Below, one piece after another: positions 24,801 through 32,205 of a stretch of 47,293 nucleotides of DNA; within the stretch, counting starts at the first letter, position 1, and every line of letters begins with the position of its first letter. The translations under genes and the position numbers were made by a program. The notes under the pieces were generated by a model, which was not told the origin of the DNA, did no database searches, and saw only the letters and a list, made by a program, of their open reading frames with translations. The stretch is from Terriglobales bacterium. Lineage in GTDB: Bacteria > Acidobacteriota > Terriglobia > Bryobacterales > Bryobacteraceae. The stretch is taken from positions 1-47,293 of the forward strand of contig JAJFUV010000107.1 in NCBI GenBank assembly GCA_021372245.1. Reading direction: 5' to 3'.

Positions 24801-25003
24801 AAGCCGAAGCAACCTACGCGGGTGAGATGGTAGCCCAGGCCGCGGCGGTCGACAGCGGAAGCGAAGGCATGGTAGACCGCCTCGGCGCCGTTGCCGGAGC
24901 CGCACGTACCCATACCGACGGCGATGCGCGGGCGCGGCGGCAGCAACTTCGCCATGCCCGACTCCCGCACCGCGTTGAAGGTGCTGAAGTCACTGATTCG
25001 CAT
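21851..25003 (-). CDS. hoxF: HoxF/NuoF diaphorase fused to GltD/NfnB-like FAD oxidoreductase
   Basis: A 1,050-residue fusion. Residues about 25-110 are a thioredoxin-like 2Fe-2S segment (GMGTCGSGNGAEAVYHAF; VGCFGFC). Residues about 140-560 are NuoF/HoxF: GRGGAGYLTGIKWEF (FMN/NADH), NADEGDPGAYMNR, EGAGAFVCGEETALI, SLBB, and the 4Fe-4S ligands C487, C490, C493, C533. Residues about 565-985 are a GltD-like module: linker Cys (CENSCPLHMNIP, CQHPCEHRC), FAD site VVGAGPTGLTC, a second dinucleotide fold VVIGGGNAAIDSARTALRMG, and FYAGGDLISGASNVSNAM. The tail carries C1009, C1038, C1040, C1043. A second flavin with its own pyridine-nucleotide site suggests NAD/NADP coupling or bifurcation. It overlaps hoxE by 14 bp. 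Confidence 0.92.
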   Translation of the reverse strand: MRISDFSTFNAVRESGMAKLLPPRPRIAVGMGTCGSGNGAEAVYHAFASAVDRRGLGYHLTRVGCFGFCAEEPLVNVWVPGKPLLILHRVQHNDVERILDDAASGDVPRDLVLCKIEEWDHITGHVKYGSDYPNLPSWNEVPFFNGQKKIVLRNCGLINPGDIEEYIAVGGYQALYKVLIDSNPAAVVEQIKAAKLRGRGGAGYLTGIKWEFLRKAQAEPKYIVCNADEGDPGAYMNRNEIESDPHALIEGMIIGGYVMGASEGIVYIRAEYPLAVHRLSRAVEQAKEYGLLGENILGRGFNFNLSLVEGAGAFVCGEETALIRSLESRAGRPRPRPPYPANKGLFGKPTNINNVETWYNVAPIVIKGPAWFTETGSTKSSGTKVFSLVGKINSTGLVEMPLGTPLRKFVYDIGGGAPHGRTVKSVQTGGPSGGCIPQEMFDTPVDYETLAQLGSIMGSGGMVVMDEDNCMVDVARYFIEFTHSESCGKCVPCRVGLDKALQILNKFTRGAATVGDLATLDELSRMVRDTSLCGLGQTAPNPVLTTMRHFRHEFEDHIRAHRCRAGVCEDLAVSPCENSCPLHMNIPRFLELYKEDRLEEAFESVILDNPLPASTGRVCQHPCEHRCRRAGLDEPVNMRDVHRCIADAIYNSGRYNEMIEKVVARKLASTGKKTAVVGAGPTGLTCAFYLAMLGHEVTLYESNPEAGGMLRYALPEYRLPKSMLEKELELIRRVGVNFVFNTRVGFDIPLNDIDSTYDAVFLSIGTWKEAWVYLPGTELRGVMPALLFLEAVSKKTECALGKKVVVIGGGNAAIDSARTALRMGSDVTVIYRRERKDMPAIAEETEAAEAEGAEFVFLATPHRIVGDRQGGVQAIEVVKTRLGEYDSSGRRRPIPTDEILRFECDTVVLAVGETVDLDFARASGLTLKENGTIDVDRYSLETSRTKFYAGGDLISGASNVSNAMGYGKKAARNIDERLMGARRFDQINREFDYEQAPPAQPSASRRHICGELVPLERVKVFDEAVLGLTAIEAMEESCRCLRCDVRNGDH

Positions 25004-25544
25004 GTTTTCTACGATCCCCTTCCAAGTGGTCGATCTCGCGCTTCAAGGCCTGCTCGTTCACGTGTCCGAGGATGTTATGGTTCACCTCGACCACAGGCGC
25101 CAGCGCGCACTGTCCGAAGCAGGCCACCGTGCGCAGCGTGTACTTGCCGTCGCTGGTGGTGACGGACAGCTTGTCGGCTCCGCCGCCTTCCTCGGCTGAA
25201 TCCTTGACGCCGAGTTCCAGCTTCAGGCGTTCAAGCAGGTTGCGCGATCCGCGCGTGTGGCACGCCGTGCCGCGGCAGATGCAGATCGTGTTCTTGCCCT
25301 GGGGCTCCAGATTGAAGAGGGCGTAAAAACTGACAACGCTGTAAACTTGAGCCCGGGGAATATCCGTCTTCGCGGCCACGTAGTCCAGCACTTCCATTGG
25401 CAGGTACTTCTGGGGGTTATGTTCCTGGAGCTCTTCCAGGATGCTCAGCAGCCGGCCCGCGCGCGCCGAATGGCGGGCGATCACCTGGTCGACGTAGTCC
25501 TGGTCGACAGGAGGCGGCAGGCTTGGGACAACCGGAGGTTTCAT
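24990..25544 (-). CDS. hoxE: Hydrogenase diaphorase subunit HoxE (NuoE-like)
   Basis: A 184-residue 2Fe-2S protein of the NuoE/HoxE family; first gene of the unit. ATG at 25544 (MKPPVVPSLPPPVDQDYVDQ) is preceded by a purine-rich GAGAGGA. Motifs are YLPMEVLDYVAAKTDIPRAQ, VYSVVSFYALFNLEPQGKN, and the cluster ligands CRGTACHTRGSRNLLERL and ACFGQCALAPVVEVN. It extends the electron path of HoxFU, probably to ferredoxin or another carrier. Divergent from the PHP-domain gene, with a 92-bp gap that should hold both promoters; I see no clear boxes for hoxE. Confidence 0.92.
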   Translation of the reverse strand: MKPPVVPSLPPPVDQDYVDQVIARHSARAGRLLSILEELQEHNPQKYLPMEVLDYVAAKTDIPRAQVYSVVSFYALFNLEPQGKNTICICRGTACHTRGSRNLLERLKLELGVKDSAEEGGGADKLSVTTSDGKYTLRTVACFGQCALAPVVEVNHNILGHVNEQALKREIDHLEGDRRKHANQ

Positions 25545-25636
25545 AGATGAGTCCTCTCCCGAAGCGAATAGACAATCATGATATCGAAACGCGGACCGGC
25601 ACGTCCGGGCTGGCCCGGGGTAAAATAACAAGTTCT

Positions 25637-26740
25637 ATGAACAAACGAACGGCGAGTCTTCTTTCTTGTGTACTGCTTATTGTGATGGCCGCTCCCGTGC
25701 TGGCGCAGGTGCGCGATCCGCTGCCCGTGCCCGACATAAGAGGCTATCGGACCCTTAAATGCGACTTCCATATCCACACGGTTTTCAGCGACGGGCAGGT
25801 GTGGCCTCCGGCGCGGGTGGTTGAAGCCTGGCGTGACGGATTGGACGCGGTAGCCATCACGGACCACTCCGGCGGCGGAAGAAACAAGGAGATCTTGAAG
25901 AATGATTTGAATCTCCCGCACGCGCTCGCGCGGCCCACGGCCGATCAACTTGGCATGCTGCTGGTTCCCGGCGTCGAGGTGGCGCAAGGGCTGACGCACT
26001 GCAACGCCCTGTTCATCAAGGACGCCAACGAGGTGAGCGGAATGCAAGTGTTGCCGGCGTTGCGCAAACTGCGCGCGCAGGGCGCCTATCTTTTCTGGAA
26101 CCATCCGGGCTGGCGACGGCCGGCGATCTGGTATCCGGACATCGACGCGGCTTATAACGAAAAGCTGATCGACGGTTTTGAGATAGTTAATGGCAGCGAG
26201 ATCTATCCCGACACGCAGACCTGGAGCGAGGAGAAGAAACTGGCGCTGTTCGCCAACAGCGACATGCACGCGACGATGGAGCCGCAGGACGCACGCACGC
26301 GCCGGCCAATTACCTTGGTGTTCGTGCGTACCGCGGATCTCGCGGGATTGCGCGAGGCGCTGGATGCCCGGCGAACCGTGGCATGGTATCGCGATGACGT
26401 TTGGGGCGCGGAGGATTTCCTGCGCGGGCTCTGGCAGGGCGCCGTCAAAGTGGAACCAGGGCGGCTGGCCTTCTCTCAGCAAGTGAGGCGCTCCGGCATT
26501 CGCATCGCGAACACCTCGGCTATTCCGTTTCAAGTGAAGGTGAAGAGCGCGCCCGCGTGGCTCAGTCTCAACGCCGGGACGCTTCCCGGCCAGCGCGTGG
26601 TGTCCGTCCCTGTGAGCGCAGCCAAGGACGCGCCGGCGGGCGAACATCGCGTGGAGGTCGTTCTCGAAGTCGCCAACCTTCACACGGCTCCCGGCAAGCC
26701 CTTGACCGCCACCTTGCCGCTGACCGTCACAGTCGAATAG
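25637..26740 (+). CDS. Exported PHP-domain metal-dependent hydrolase
   Basis: A 367-residue protein. The ATG at 25637 gives a signal peptide (about residues 1-23, SLLSCVLLIVMAAPVLAQ). The PHP domain starts at CDFHIHTVFSDGQVWPPARV (H45, H47, D52), with AVAITDHSGG (D76, H77), a VPGVEVAQG region, FWNHPGWRRP and FANSDMHATMEPQ, so the metal ligands are present. Residues about 270-365 look like a beta-sandwich. PHP enzymes cleave phosphoesters, and export suggests a periplasmic substrate. TAAAAT at 25621-25626 could be a -10 very close to the start. Not obviously linked to the hydrogenases. Confidence 0.8.
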   Translation: MNKRTASLLSCVLLIVMAAPVLAQVRDPLPVPDIRGYRTLKCDFHIHTVFSDGQVWPPARVVEAWRDGLDAVAITDHSGGGRNKEILKNDLNLPHALARPTADQLGMLLVPGVEVAQGLTHCNALFIKDANEVSGMQVLPALRKLRAQGAYLFWNHPGWRRPAIWYPDIDAAYNEKLIDGFEIVNGSEIYPDTQTWSEEKKLALFANSDMHATMEPQDARTRRPITLVFVRTADLAGLREALDARRTVAWYRDDVWGAEDFLRGLWQGAVKVEPGRLAFSQQVRRSGIRIANTSAIPFQVKVKSAPAWLSLNAGTLPGQRVVSVPVSAAKDAPAGEHRVEVVLEVANLHTAPGKPLTATLPLTVTVE

Positions 26741-26745
26741 AACGC

Positions 26746-26821
26746 GGGACAGTACACTCAATCCCCAGTTCCTCCTGACTGGGAAGACGGAGGTGAAAGA
26801 GGGGGTTGAGTGTACTGTCCC
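26746..26821. repeat. Palindromic element, copy B, overlapping the protease gene end
   Basis: Arms of 21 nt (26746-26766 and 26801-26821) are complementary except for one G-T pair. The ends are GGGACAGTACACTCAA and TTGAGTGTACTGTCCC. The 34-nt interior has a further CCTCC/GGAGG pairing. It sits between convergent genes (PHP stop at 26740) and covers the last 20 codons of the maturation protease gene. Its terminal octamer GGGACAGT is shared with the element at 327-380. It could act as a two-way terminator. Confidence 0.8.
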
Positions 26822-27255
26822 GAGATGATGTCCAGCACGGGGGCCATGGCGGCTTCGACAGCGGCCGTCATGGAGCCACCCACCGTGAAGGTGTCGGCCG
26901 CTTCCACCGTGATGATGGTTACTTCCTCCGGCGCATGGAGGCCCAGCTTCCCGGCGAGTTGGAGGGCTTCGAACAAGCCAACGTAGTGAGGCGAACCGCC
27001 GGGCACCGTCTGAAACTCTTCATTTCGCAGAACCGTGATGGTGCCGGGGGCGGCCTGGCCGGTCACCACCGTATCCACGACAATGAGCTTGTCGCAGTTC
27101 TGCACGTGATCGAGCAGCGCCATCCCTGCTTCGGAACTCTCGACCACATCCATCTGCCCGCCGAACAAACGACGCGCCTCGCCGGCGACGCGAATTCCGA
27201 ATGCGTCGTCGGCGAGAATGTCGTTGCCCAGCGCCAGTAAGCGCGTCACGGGCAT
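26758..27255 (-). CDS. Hydrogenase maturation protease (HyaD/HycI family)
   Basis: A 165-residue endopeptidase that clips the C-terminal peptide of a NiFe large subunit after nickel insertion. The ATG at 27255 is 2 bp after the mvhA stop; the frame is open far upstream, but that part is a shadow of mvhA. Motifs are RLLALGNDILADDAFGIRVA (the acidic metal ligand region), VVESSEAGMALLDHV, LIVVDTVVTGQAAPGTI and GGSPHYVGLFEALQLAGKLG. The last 20 residues (146-165) are Pro/Ser/Gly-rich and encoded entirely within a palindromic repeat. It is the only such protease in the window, though there are two large subunits. Confidence 0.9.
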   Translation of the reverse strand: MPVTRLLALGNDILADDAFGIRVAGEARRLFGGQMDVVESSEAGMALLDHVQNCDKLIVVDTVVTGQAAPGTITVLRNEEFQTVPGGSPHYVGLFEALQLAGKLGLHAPEEVTIITVEAADTFTVGGSMTAAVEAAMAPVLDIISGQYTQPPLSPPSSQSGGTGD

Positions 27256-27257
27256 AA

Positions 27258-28754
27258 CTATTTGCGGGTGATGCTGCCGTCCAGATCGCGCCGCAGCAGG
27301 CCGGCGGTGGAACCATCGGCTTCGCGGACGTGGATCAGAAGCGGCATACTGCCGGGCAACGAGTGCGTGGCGCAGCCGTTGCATGGGTCGTAGGCGCGGA
27401 AGGCCATCTCCACCATGTTGAGCACGCCGTCGGAGATGTGGTCCCGGCTGACGAGCCCCTTGGCCGCCTTCTCGACGCTCATGGCGATGCGGGCGGCGTT
27501 GTTGGTGGTAGCCACGATCATGTTGGCCTTGCGGATGAGACCGTTCTCGTCGGTTACGTAATGATGAATCAGCGTGCCGCGAGGCGCTTCCACGATTCCC
27601 ACGCCTTCTGTGGGTATCTCGGTCGGAAGCGTGCGCACGTTCGGATCTGTAAGCTCCTTGTGGTCCGCCAACTCCTTCATCCGCTCGGCCGCGGAGAGCA
27701 GCTCGATGGCGCGGGCCCAATGGTGCGCCAGTGTGTGATGCACCGGCTTGCCCTGGAGCGTCTCGACATACTGCTGGTAGGCGGCCTGCGCGCCGGGGGT
27801 GGCGAAACCGTCGGCCGCGTTCAGCCGGGCCAGCGGCGCCACGCTGTAGACACCACTGTCGGCGCCGTCGACGAAGCCCTTCCACCCTACCGGTTTCAGA
27901 TACGAGAACTTCACGTAGCTCCACGGTTCGACGTGCTCGGCCACGTAGTTCAGGTACTGGCTGGCCGGGAACTTGGCGTATTCGCTTCCGTCCGGCTTCA
28001 CGACGCGAACCGCGCCGTCATAGAAGTTCAGCCGGTTGGACTCGTCCACCGTGCCCATGTAATAGGTCTTGTGCGTGAAAATGTCGGAGAGGATCAGCTC
28101 GACGTAGTCGCTCCGCTTCAGAACCAGCTTGTCGAAAACGTCGAGAGTGAACTTGGCGAAATCGACCGCTTCGTTAGCCACGGCGCGGAACTGCGCCTGG
28201 TCCTCTTTCGAAATGCGCTTGGCGACGCCGCCCGGTAACCCAAGCACAGGATGACCCGCCTTGCCGCCGGTGAGCGCCAGCAATTCGCGCAGCTTGCGGC
28301 GCATGCCGACGACCTTGACGCCGACCTCGACTCCCACCTTCCCTATGACGCCAAGGATATTGCGCTCGGCGGCGGGCGCCTGCGGTCCAACGATAAAGTC
28401 CGGCCCGCCCAGGAAGTAGATGTGTAGCGAGTGATCCTCCACCATGAAGACGTTGTAGAAGAGTTCGCGGATGCGCAGGGCCGCCGGCGGAGGCGTCACC
28501 TTGTAAACGGCATCCAGGGCCTTCGTGGAGGCCATGTGATGCGCCGTGGGGCAGACGCCGCAAATGCGCGAGGTGATCTGCGGCATGTCTTCGGCCGGCC
28601 GGCCCTCGGCGAACTTTTCGAACCCCCGCAGTTCGGGGATCTGGAAGAACGCCCGGTCGACCTGGCCGGACTCGTTCAGGAAGATCTCGATCTTGCCGTG
28701 GCCTTCCAGGCGAGTGACGGGGTCGATGGTGATTCTTTGAGCCGTGCTAGACAT
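27258..28754 (-). CDS. mvhA: NiFe hydrogenase large subunit, group 3c (MvhA) type
   Basis: A 498-residue catalytic subunit of the Hdr-linked hydrogenase. L1 is RICGVCPTAHHMAS (C65, C68) and L2 is DPCNGCATH (C458, C461, H464), followed by a 34-residue tail to be removed by the next gene's protease. Other family stretches are EGHGKIEIFLNESG, LRGFEKFAEGRPAEDMPQIT, and GVGIVEAPRGTLIHHYVTDE. Group 3c is assigned from MvhG, MvhD and HdrABC upstream. It overlaps mvhG by 8 bp. Cytoplasmic; oxidises H2 to feed HdrA through MvhD in known systems. Confidence 0.93.
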   Translation of the reverse strand: MSSTAQRITIDPVTRLEGHGKIEIFLNESGQVDRAFFQIPELRGFEKFAEGRPAEDMPQITSRICGVCPTAHHMASTKALDAVYKVTPPPAALRIRELFYNVFMVEDHSLHIYFLGGPDFIVGPQAPAAERNILGVIGKVGVEVGVKVVGMRRKLRELLALTGGKAGHPVLGLPGGVAKRISKEDQAQFRAVANEAVDFAKFTLDVFDKLVLKRSDYVELILSDIFTHKTYYMGTVDESNRLNFYDGAVRVVKPDGSEYAKFPASQYLNYVAEHVEPWSYVKFSYLKPVGWKGFVDGADSGVYSVAPLARLNAADGFATPGAQAAYQQYVETLQGKPVHHTLAHHWARAIELLSAAERMKELADHKELTDPNVRTLPTEIPTEGVGIVEAPRGTLIHHYVTDENGLIRKANMIVATTNNAARIAMSVEKAAKGLVSRDHISDGVLNMVEMAFRAYDPCNGCATHSLPGSMPLLIHVREADGSTAGLLRRDLDGSITRK

Positions 28755-29736
28755 TCGCGGGTACCTCCTCGTTGAGCTTCTTGCGACGCAGCAGCGACGC
28801 CGGCAAACTATAGCGATAGAACGTGCCGGTCGGATCCGGAATCGTAGCCATGATGCGCTCGATCTCGGCCTCGTCGTTGGAATCGGCGATCGAAGCGATG
28901 GCGCTCATGGCTTTGGCGCCGTAATCCACCACGCGGCTCGTTGGGCCGAAACAGCCGGTGCACGGCATGTTGCCGTGGATGCAGCGTGTCTCGCAGCCCG
29001 CGCGGGTGGCCGGTCCCAGGCAGATGACGCCCTGGGCCAGCAGGCAGGTCTGCTCGTCAAGGAGCACCTGGTGCGGCCGCTTGTATTCTTTGAGCAGCAG
29101 CTTGTCCGGCTTGGTGTCCTTGCGATCGCAGGTCTCGCATAGAGCCTTATCCGGAGCGAGCACGGAGCCCTTGGGCGGGAGCTGGCCGGAGAGCAGCGCC
29201 TCGACGGTTTCGGCGAGCATCTTCGGCGTCGGCGGGCAACCGGGCACGTAATAGTCGACGTCGATGACGTCGGCCAGCGTGCGGACGGTTTTGTAGAAGC
29301 CCGGCAGCGTCACCGTGCAGCCGTTCTCGCGGTGAGTCGTTTCAGGCTTGGAACCCTGCTCGTTCACCGTGCTCACGGATTCCAGGTAGACCGTCCGGAA
29401 AATCTCTTCGCGGCTGTACAGGTTCGCGAGGCCCGGGATACCGCCGGTCTGGGCGCAGGAGCCGAAGGCGATGACGAACTGCGACTTCTTGCGCAGCAGG
29501 TGTGCCATCTCCTCCTGCTCGGTGGTGCGGATGGCGCCGTTGATGAAGCTGACGGTGATCGACCCGTCGGCCATGGCTTCGACGTCCTTGCGTTTGAAGT
29601 CCATAGCCACAGGCCAGAGAACGATATCGATCTTGGCCACGACGTCAAGGATCTTCTCGGCCAGGTCGACGACGGCTTCCTCGCAGCCGCCGCAGCTTGC
29701 GCACCAATAGAATGCGACTTTCGGTTTGTCGGCCAT
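28747..29736 (-). CDS. mvhG: Hdr-linked hydrogenase small subunit MvhG
   Basis: A 329-residue electron-transfer subunit. The start is set at the ATG at 29736 (MADKPKVAFYWCASCGGCEE) because it overlaps the mvhD stop as TAATG; the frame is open further upstream in shadow sequence. The proximal cluster ligands are in CASCGGC (C12, C15, C18), FGSCAQTGGIPG and VPGCPPTPKML. The C-terminal part has additional Cys (CETCDRKD; CLGPATRAGCETRC; MPCTGCFGP) for 4Fe-4S clusters, as in MvhG/FrhG-type subunits. No Tat signal. Confidence 0.92.
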   Translation of the reverse strand: MADKPKVAFYWCASCGGCEEAVVDLAEKILDVVAKIDIVLWPVAMDFKRKDVEAMADGSITVSFINGAIRTTEQEEMAHLLRKKSQFVIAFGSCAQTGGIPGLANLYSREEIFRTVYLESVSTVNEQGSKPETTHRENGCTVTLPGFYKTVRTLADVIDVDYYVPGCPPTPKMLAETVEALLSGQLPPKGSVLAPDKALCETCDRKDTKPDKLLLKEYKRPHQVLLDEQTCLLAQGVICLGPATRAGCETRCIHGNMPCTGCFGPTSRVVDYGAKAMSAIASIADSNDEAEIERIMATIPDPTGTFYRYSLPASLLRRKKLNEEVPANV

Positions 29737-30218
29737 TACGCAGGCACCTCCTCGCTGAACACTTCCTTGGGCACTTGGACCTTTAAGGGTCCCAGCGCGC
29801 GCACCTTCTGGACCATGTCGTTGACCACGGAGCGCACTCTGTCGCCTTCGGCCGCCGAGATCCATTCCAGGCGGAAGCGGTCCTCTTCGATGCCGAAGTC
29901 CTTCAACATGTGTTTCAGGACCTGGACGCGGCGGTAGGTTTTGTAATTGCCCTCCTGGTAGTGGCAGTCGCCGGGGTGGCAGCCGCCGATGAGCACACCG
30001 TCGGCTCCCTTGGCGAACGCGTCCAGGATGAACTGCGGGTCGATGCGGCCCGAGCACATCACGCGGATGACGCGGATGTTGGGCGCGTATTTGAATCGCG
30101 AAGTGCCCGCGAGATCGGCGGCCAGGTAAGTACACCAGTTGCAGAAGAAAGCCACGATCTTGGGCTCGAAGGGACCTTCGTCGGTCCCGGATGATAGCTG
30201 GACGAGATCCTCAGGCAT
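29736..30218 (-). CDS. mvhD: MvhD-type 2Fe-2S electron-transfer subunit
   Basis: A 160-residue protein of the MvhD/FlpD family that links MvhAG to HdrA. Cysteines are C26, C29 (VAFFCNWCTYLAADLAGTSR), C55 (VMCSGRIDPQFILDAF), C80 and C85 (IGGCHPGDCHYQEGNY). It is 8 bp overlapping with hdrA upstream and overlaps mvhG by one base. The presence of a separate MvhD, rather than a fusion to HdrA, matches the methanogen layout. Confidence 0.93.
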   Translation of the reverse strand: MPEDLVQLSSGTDEGPFEPKIVAFFCNWCTYLAADLAGTSRFKYAPNIRVIRVMCSGRIDPQFILDAFAKGADGVLIGGCHPGDCHYQEGNYKTYRRVQVLKHMLKDFGIEEDRFRLEWISAAEGDRVRSVVNDMVQKVRALGPLKVQVPKEVFSEEVPA

Positions 30219-32205
30219 AGTTCAGGACTCCTTTGATTTCTTCGTAGATCTCCTCATCCTCAAACAGGTTCTGCTTGATGGTGCCGGACGGGCAGGCGGC
30301 CACGCACGTGCCGCAACCCTTGCAGAGCGCCTCATTGATATAAGCGACCTTCAAGTCTTCCTTGAAGCTGATGGCGCTGTACGGGCACATAGGAACGCAG
30401 GTCTTGCAGCCCGAGCACTCGTCCTGAACGATGAAGGCGGTGTTCGGCTCCATTTCGTGCACGTTGGCGTCGATCAGTGCCAGGGCTTCCGCCGCGGCGG
30501 CGCCGGCTTGCGCTACCGTATCCGGAATGTCCTTAGGGCCTTGGCAGCAGCCGGCCAGGAAAACGCCGTCGCTGAAAGTGCTGACCGGGGCCAGCTTGGG
30601 ATGGCGTTCCAGGAAGAAGCCGCCCGGCGAGCAACTGATGTTGAACAGGCGGCGTACATCCGAGGCGTCCTCTTGCGGCTCGAGTCCGGTCGAAAGCACT
30701 ACCATGTCCACCGGAATGCGGCGGACGAAACCGGCCAGGGTGTCTTCGACTCGAAGAACGAGCTTGCCTTCCTCGGTCGGATCCAACGCCCAGTCGGTGA
30801 CTTCGGCCACCTTGCCGCGGATCATGTGCACGCCTTCGTGCAGCAGCTTCTGATAGAACTCCTCGAAGCCCTTGCCCGGAGTGCGCATGTCGATGTAGAA
30901 GTTGAACACTTCCGCGCCGGTGTGTTCCTTGATCAGGTGCGCCAACTTCAGCGAATACATGCAGCAGACGCGCGAGCAATGCGGATTGGTGCGCGCGTCG
31001 CGGCTGCCGACACAGTGGATGATGCCCACCGATTGCGGCTTCGAACCGTCGCGCAGCACCACCTCACCGGCCGTCGGGCCGCTGGCGTTGACCAACCGCT
31101 CGATTTCGAGCGCCGTGTAAACATTCGGGTAGATGCCGTAGCCGAGGTCGGGCATGCGTGCCGCGTCGAAGGTCTTGTAGCCGGTGGCGATGATGATGCT
31201 GCCGACGTCGACGACCTGCTCGGTTTCCTGCATGTCGAAGCGAATGGCTTTACGCTCGCCGCAGGCTTCCACGCAGGTCTTCTTGCAGCGGCCGGTCTTC
31301 AACTGTATGCAGGCGGCCGGATCGATGACCACCGTTTGTGGGACCGCTTGCGGGAAGGGAATGTAGATAGGCTTGCGCTTGGCCAGGCCTTCGTTGAACG
31401 TGTCCTCGGTCTTGCCTTCCTTGAACACGCAGGCATCAATGCACTCCTGGCATCCGATGCAGGCATCCTCGAGGATGTAGCGCGGCCAATGCTTAACCGT
31501 CACCTTGTAATTGCCCATGTAGCCGTCCACCTTGGTGACCTCGGACAGCGTCCACAGGGTAATATTGCGGTGGTTGCGCACCTGCGACATTTTCGGCGTG
31601 AGAATGCAGGCCGCGCAGTCCATGGTTGGGAAGGTCTTGTCGAACTTGGCCATGTGGCCGCCGATGGTCGGCTCGCGCTCGACGAGAATCACTTTTTTGC
31701 CGGCGTTGGCCAGCGTCAGCGCGGCGTGGATGCCGGCGATGCCCCCGCCCACAACCAGGACATTCGGATTGATGCCTACCTGGCGTCGTTCGAGCGGCTT
31801 GTGCAGCACGACACGGCGAACGGCGGCGCGCACCAGGTCTTTCGCCTTCTCGGTGGCGGCATCCTTGTCCGTGTGCACCCACGAATCGTGCTCGCGGATG
31901 TTCACCATCTGCAGGTAGAAGGCGTTCAATCCCCCGTGAGCCAGCGCTTCGCGGAACGTATGCTCGTGCAGAAGCGGAGAACAACTGGCTACCACGACCC
32001 GGTCCAGTTGGAACTCCTTGATATCCTGCTGGATCATCTCCTGCCCGGGATCAGAGCACATGTACTTGTAGTCGCGCGCAATCGTGACGCTCGGCAGGTT
32101 GGCCGCATAGTCGGCCACCGCCTTGCAGTCCACCACGGCGCCGATATTATGTCCGCAATGACAGATGTACACTCCCACGCGAACGGCTGCTTTAGCTTCA
32201 GACAT
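30211..32205 (-). CDS. hdrA: Heterodisulfide reductase subunit A, copy 1 (bifurcating flavoprotein)
   Basis: A 664-residue FAD and multi-FeS protein. In methanogens HdrA splits H2-derived electrons between ferredoxin and HdrBC. The N-terminal domain includes VGVYICHCGHNIG, RDYKYMCSDPGQEMIQQDI and VVASCSPLLHEHTF. The FAD site is VLVVGGGIAGIHAALTLANA. The inserted Cys clusters are MDCAACILTPKM, CIGCQECIDACVF and CIQLKTGRCKKTCVEAC. There is also HCVGSRD with CSRVCCMYSLK, and two C-terminal ferredoxin motifs (CSGCKTCVPMCPYSA; CKGCGTCVAACPSGT). No selenocysteine (no in-frame TGA) is involved. Overlaps hdrB and mvhD by 8 bp each. Confidence 0.95.
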   Translation of the reverse strand: MSEAKAAVRVGVYICHCGHNIGAVVDCKAVADYAANLPSVTIARDYKYMCSDPGQEMIQQDIKEFQLDRVVVASCSPLLHEHTFREALAHGGLNAFYLQMVNIREHDSWVHTDKDAATEKAKDLVRAAVRRVVLHKPLERRQVGINPNVLVVGGGIAGIHAALTLANAGKKVILVEREPTIGGHMAKFDKTFPTMDCAACILTPKMSQVRNHRNITLWTLSEVTKVDGYMGNYKVTVKHWPRYILEDACIGCQECIDACVFKEGKTEDTFNEGLAKRKPIYIPFPQAVPQTVVIDPAACIQLKTGRCKKTCVEACGERKAIRFDMQETEQVVDVGSIIIATGYKTFDAARMPDLGYGIYPNVYTALEIERLVNASGPTAGEVVLRDGSKPQSVGIIHCVGSRDARTNPHCSRVCCMYSLKLAHLIKEHTGAEVFNFYIDMRTPGKGFEEFYQKLLHEGVHMIRGKVAEVTDWALDPTEEGKLVLRVEDTLAGFVRRIPVDMVVLSTGLEPQEDASDVRRLFNISCSPGGFFLERHPKLAPVSTFSDGVFLAGCCQGPKDIPDTVAQAGAAAAEALALIDANVHEMEPNTAFIVQDECSGCKTCVPMCPYSAISFKEDLKVAYINEALCKGCGTCVAACPSGTIKQNLFEDEEIYEEIKGVLNYA

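Noticed and set aside
27256..27924. N-terminal extension of the maturation protease frame
   Set aside because: The added 220 residues are low-complexity Arg/Gly sequence in a shadow frame of mvhA; the family starts at MPVTRLLALGNDI.
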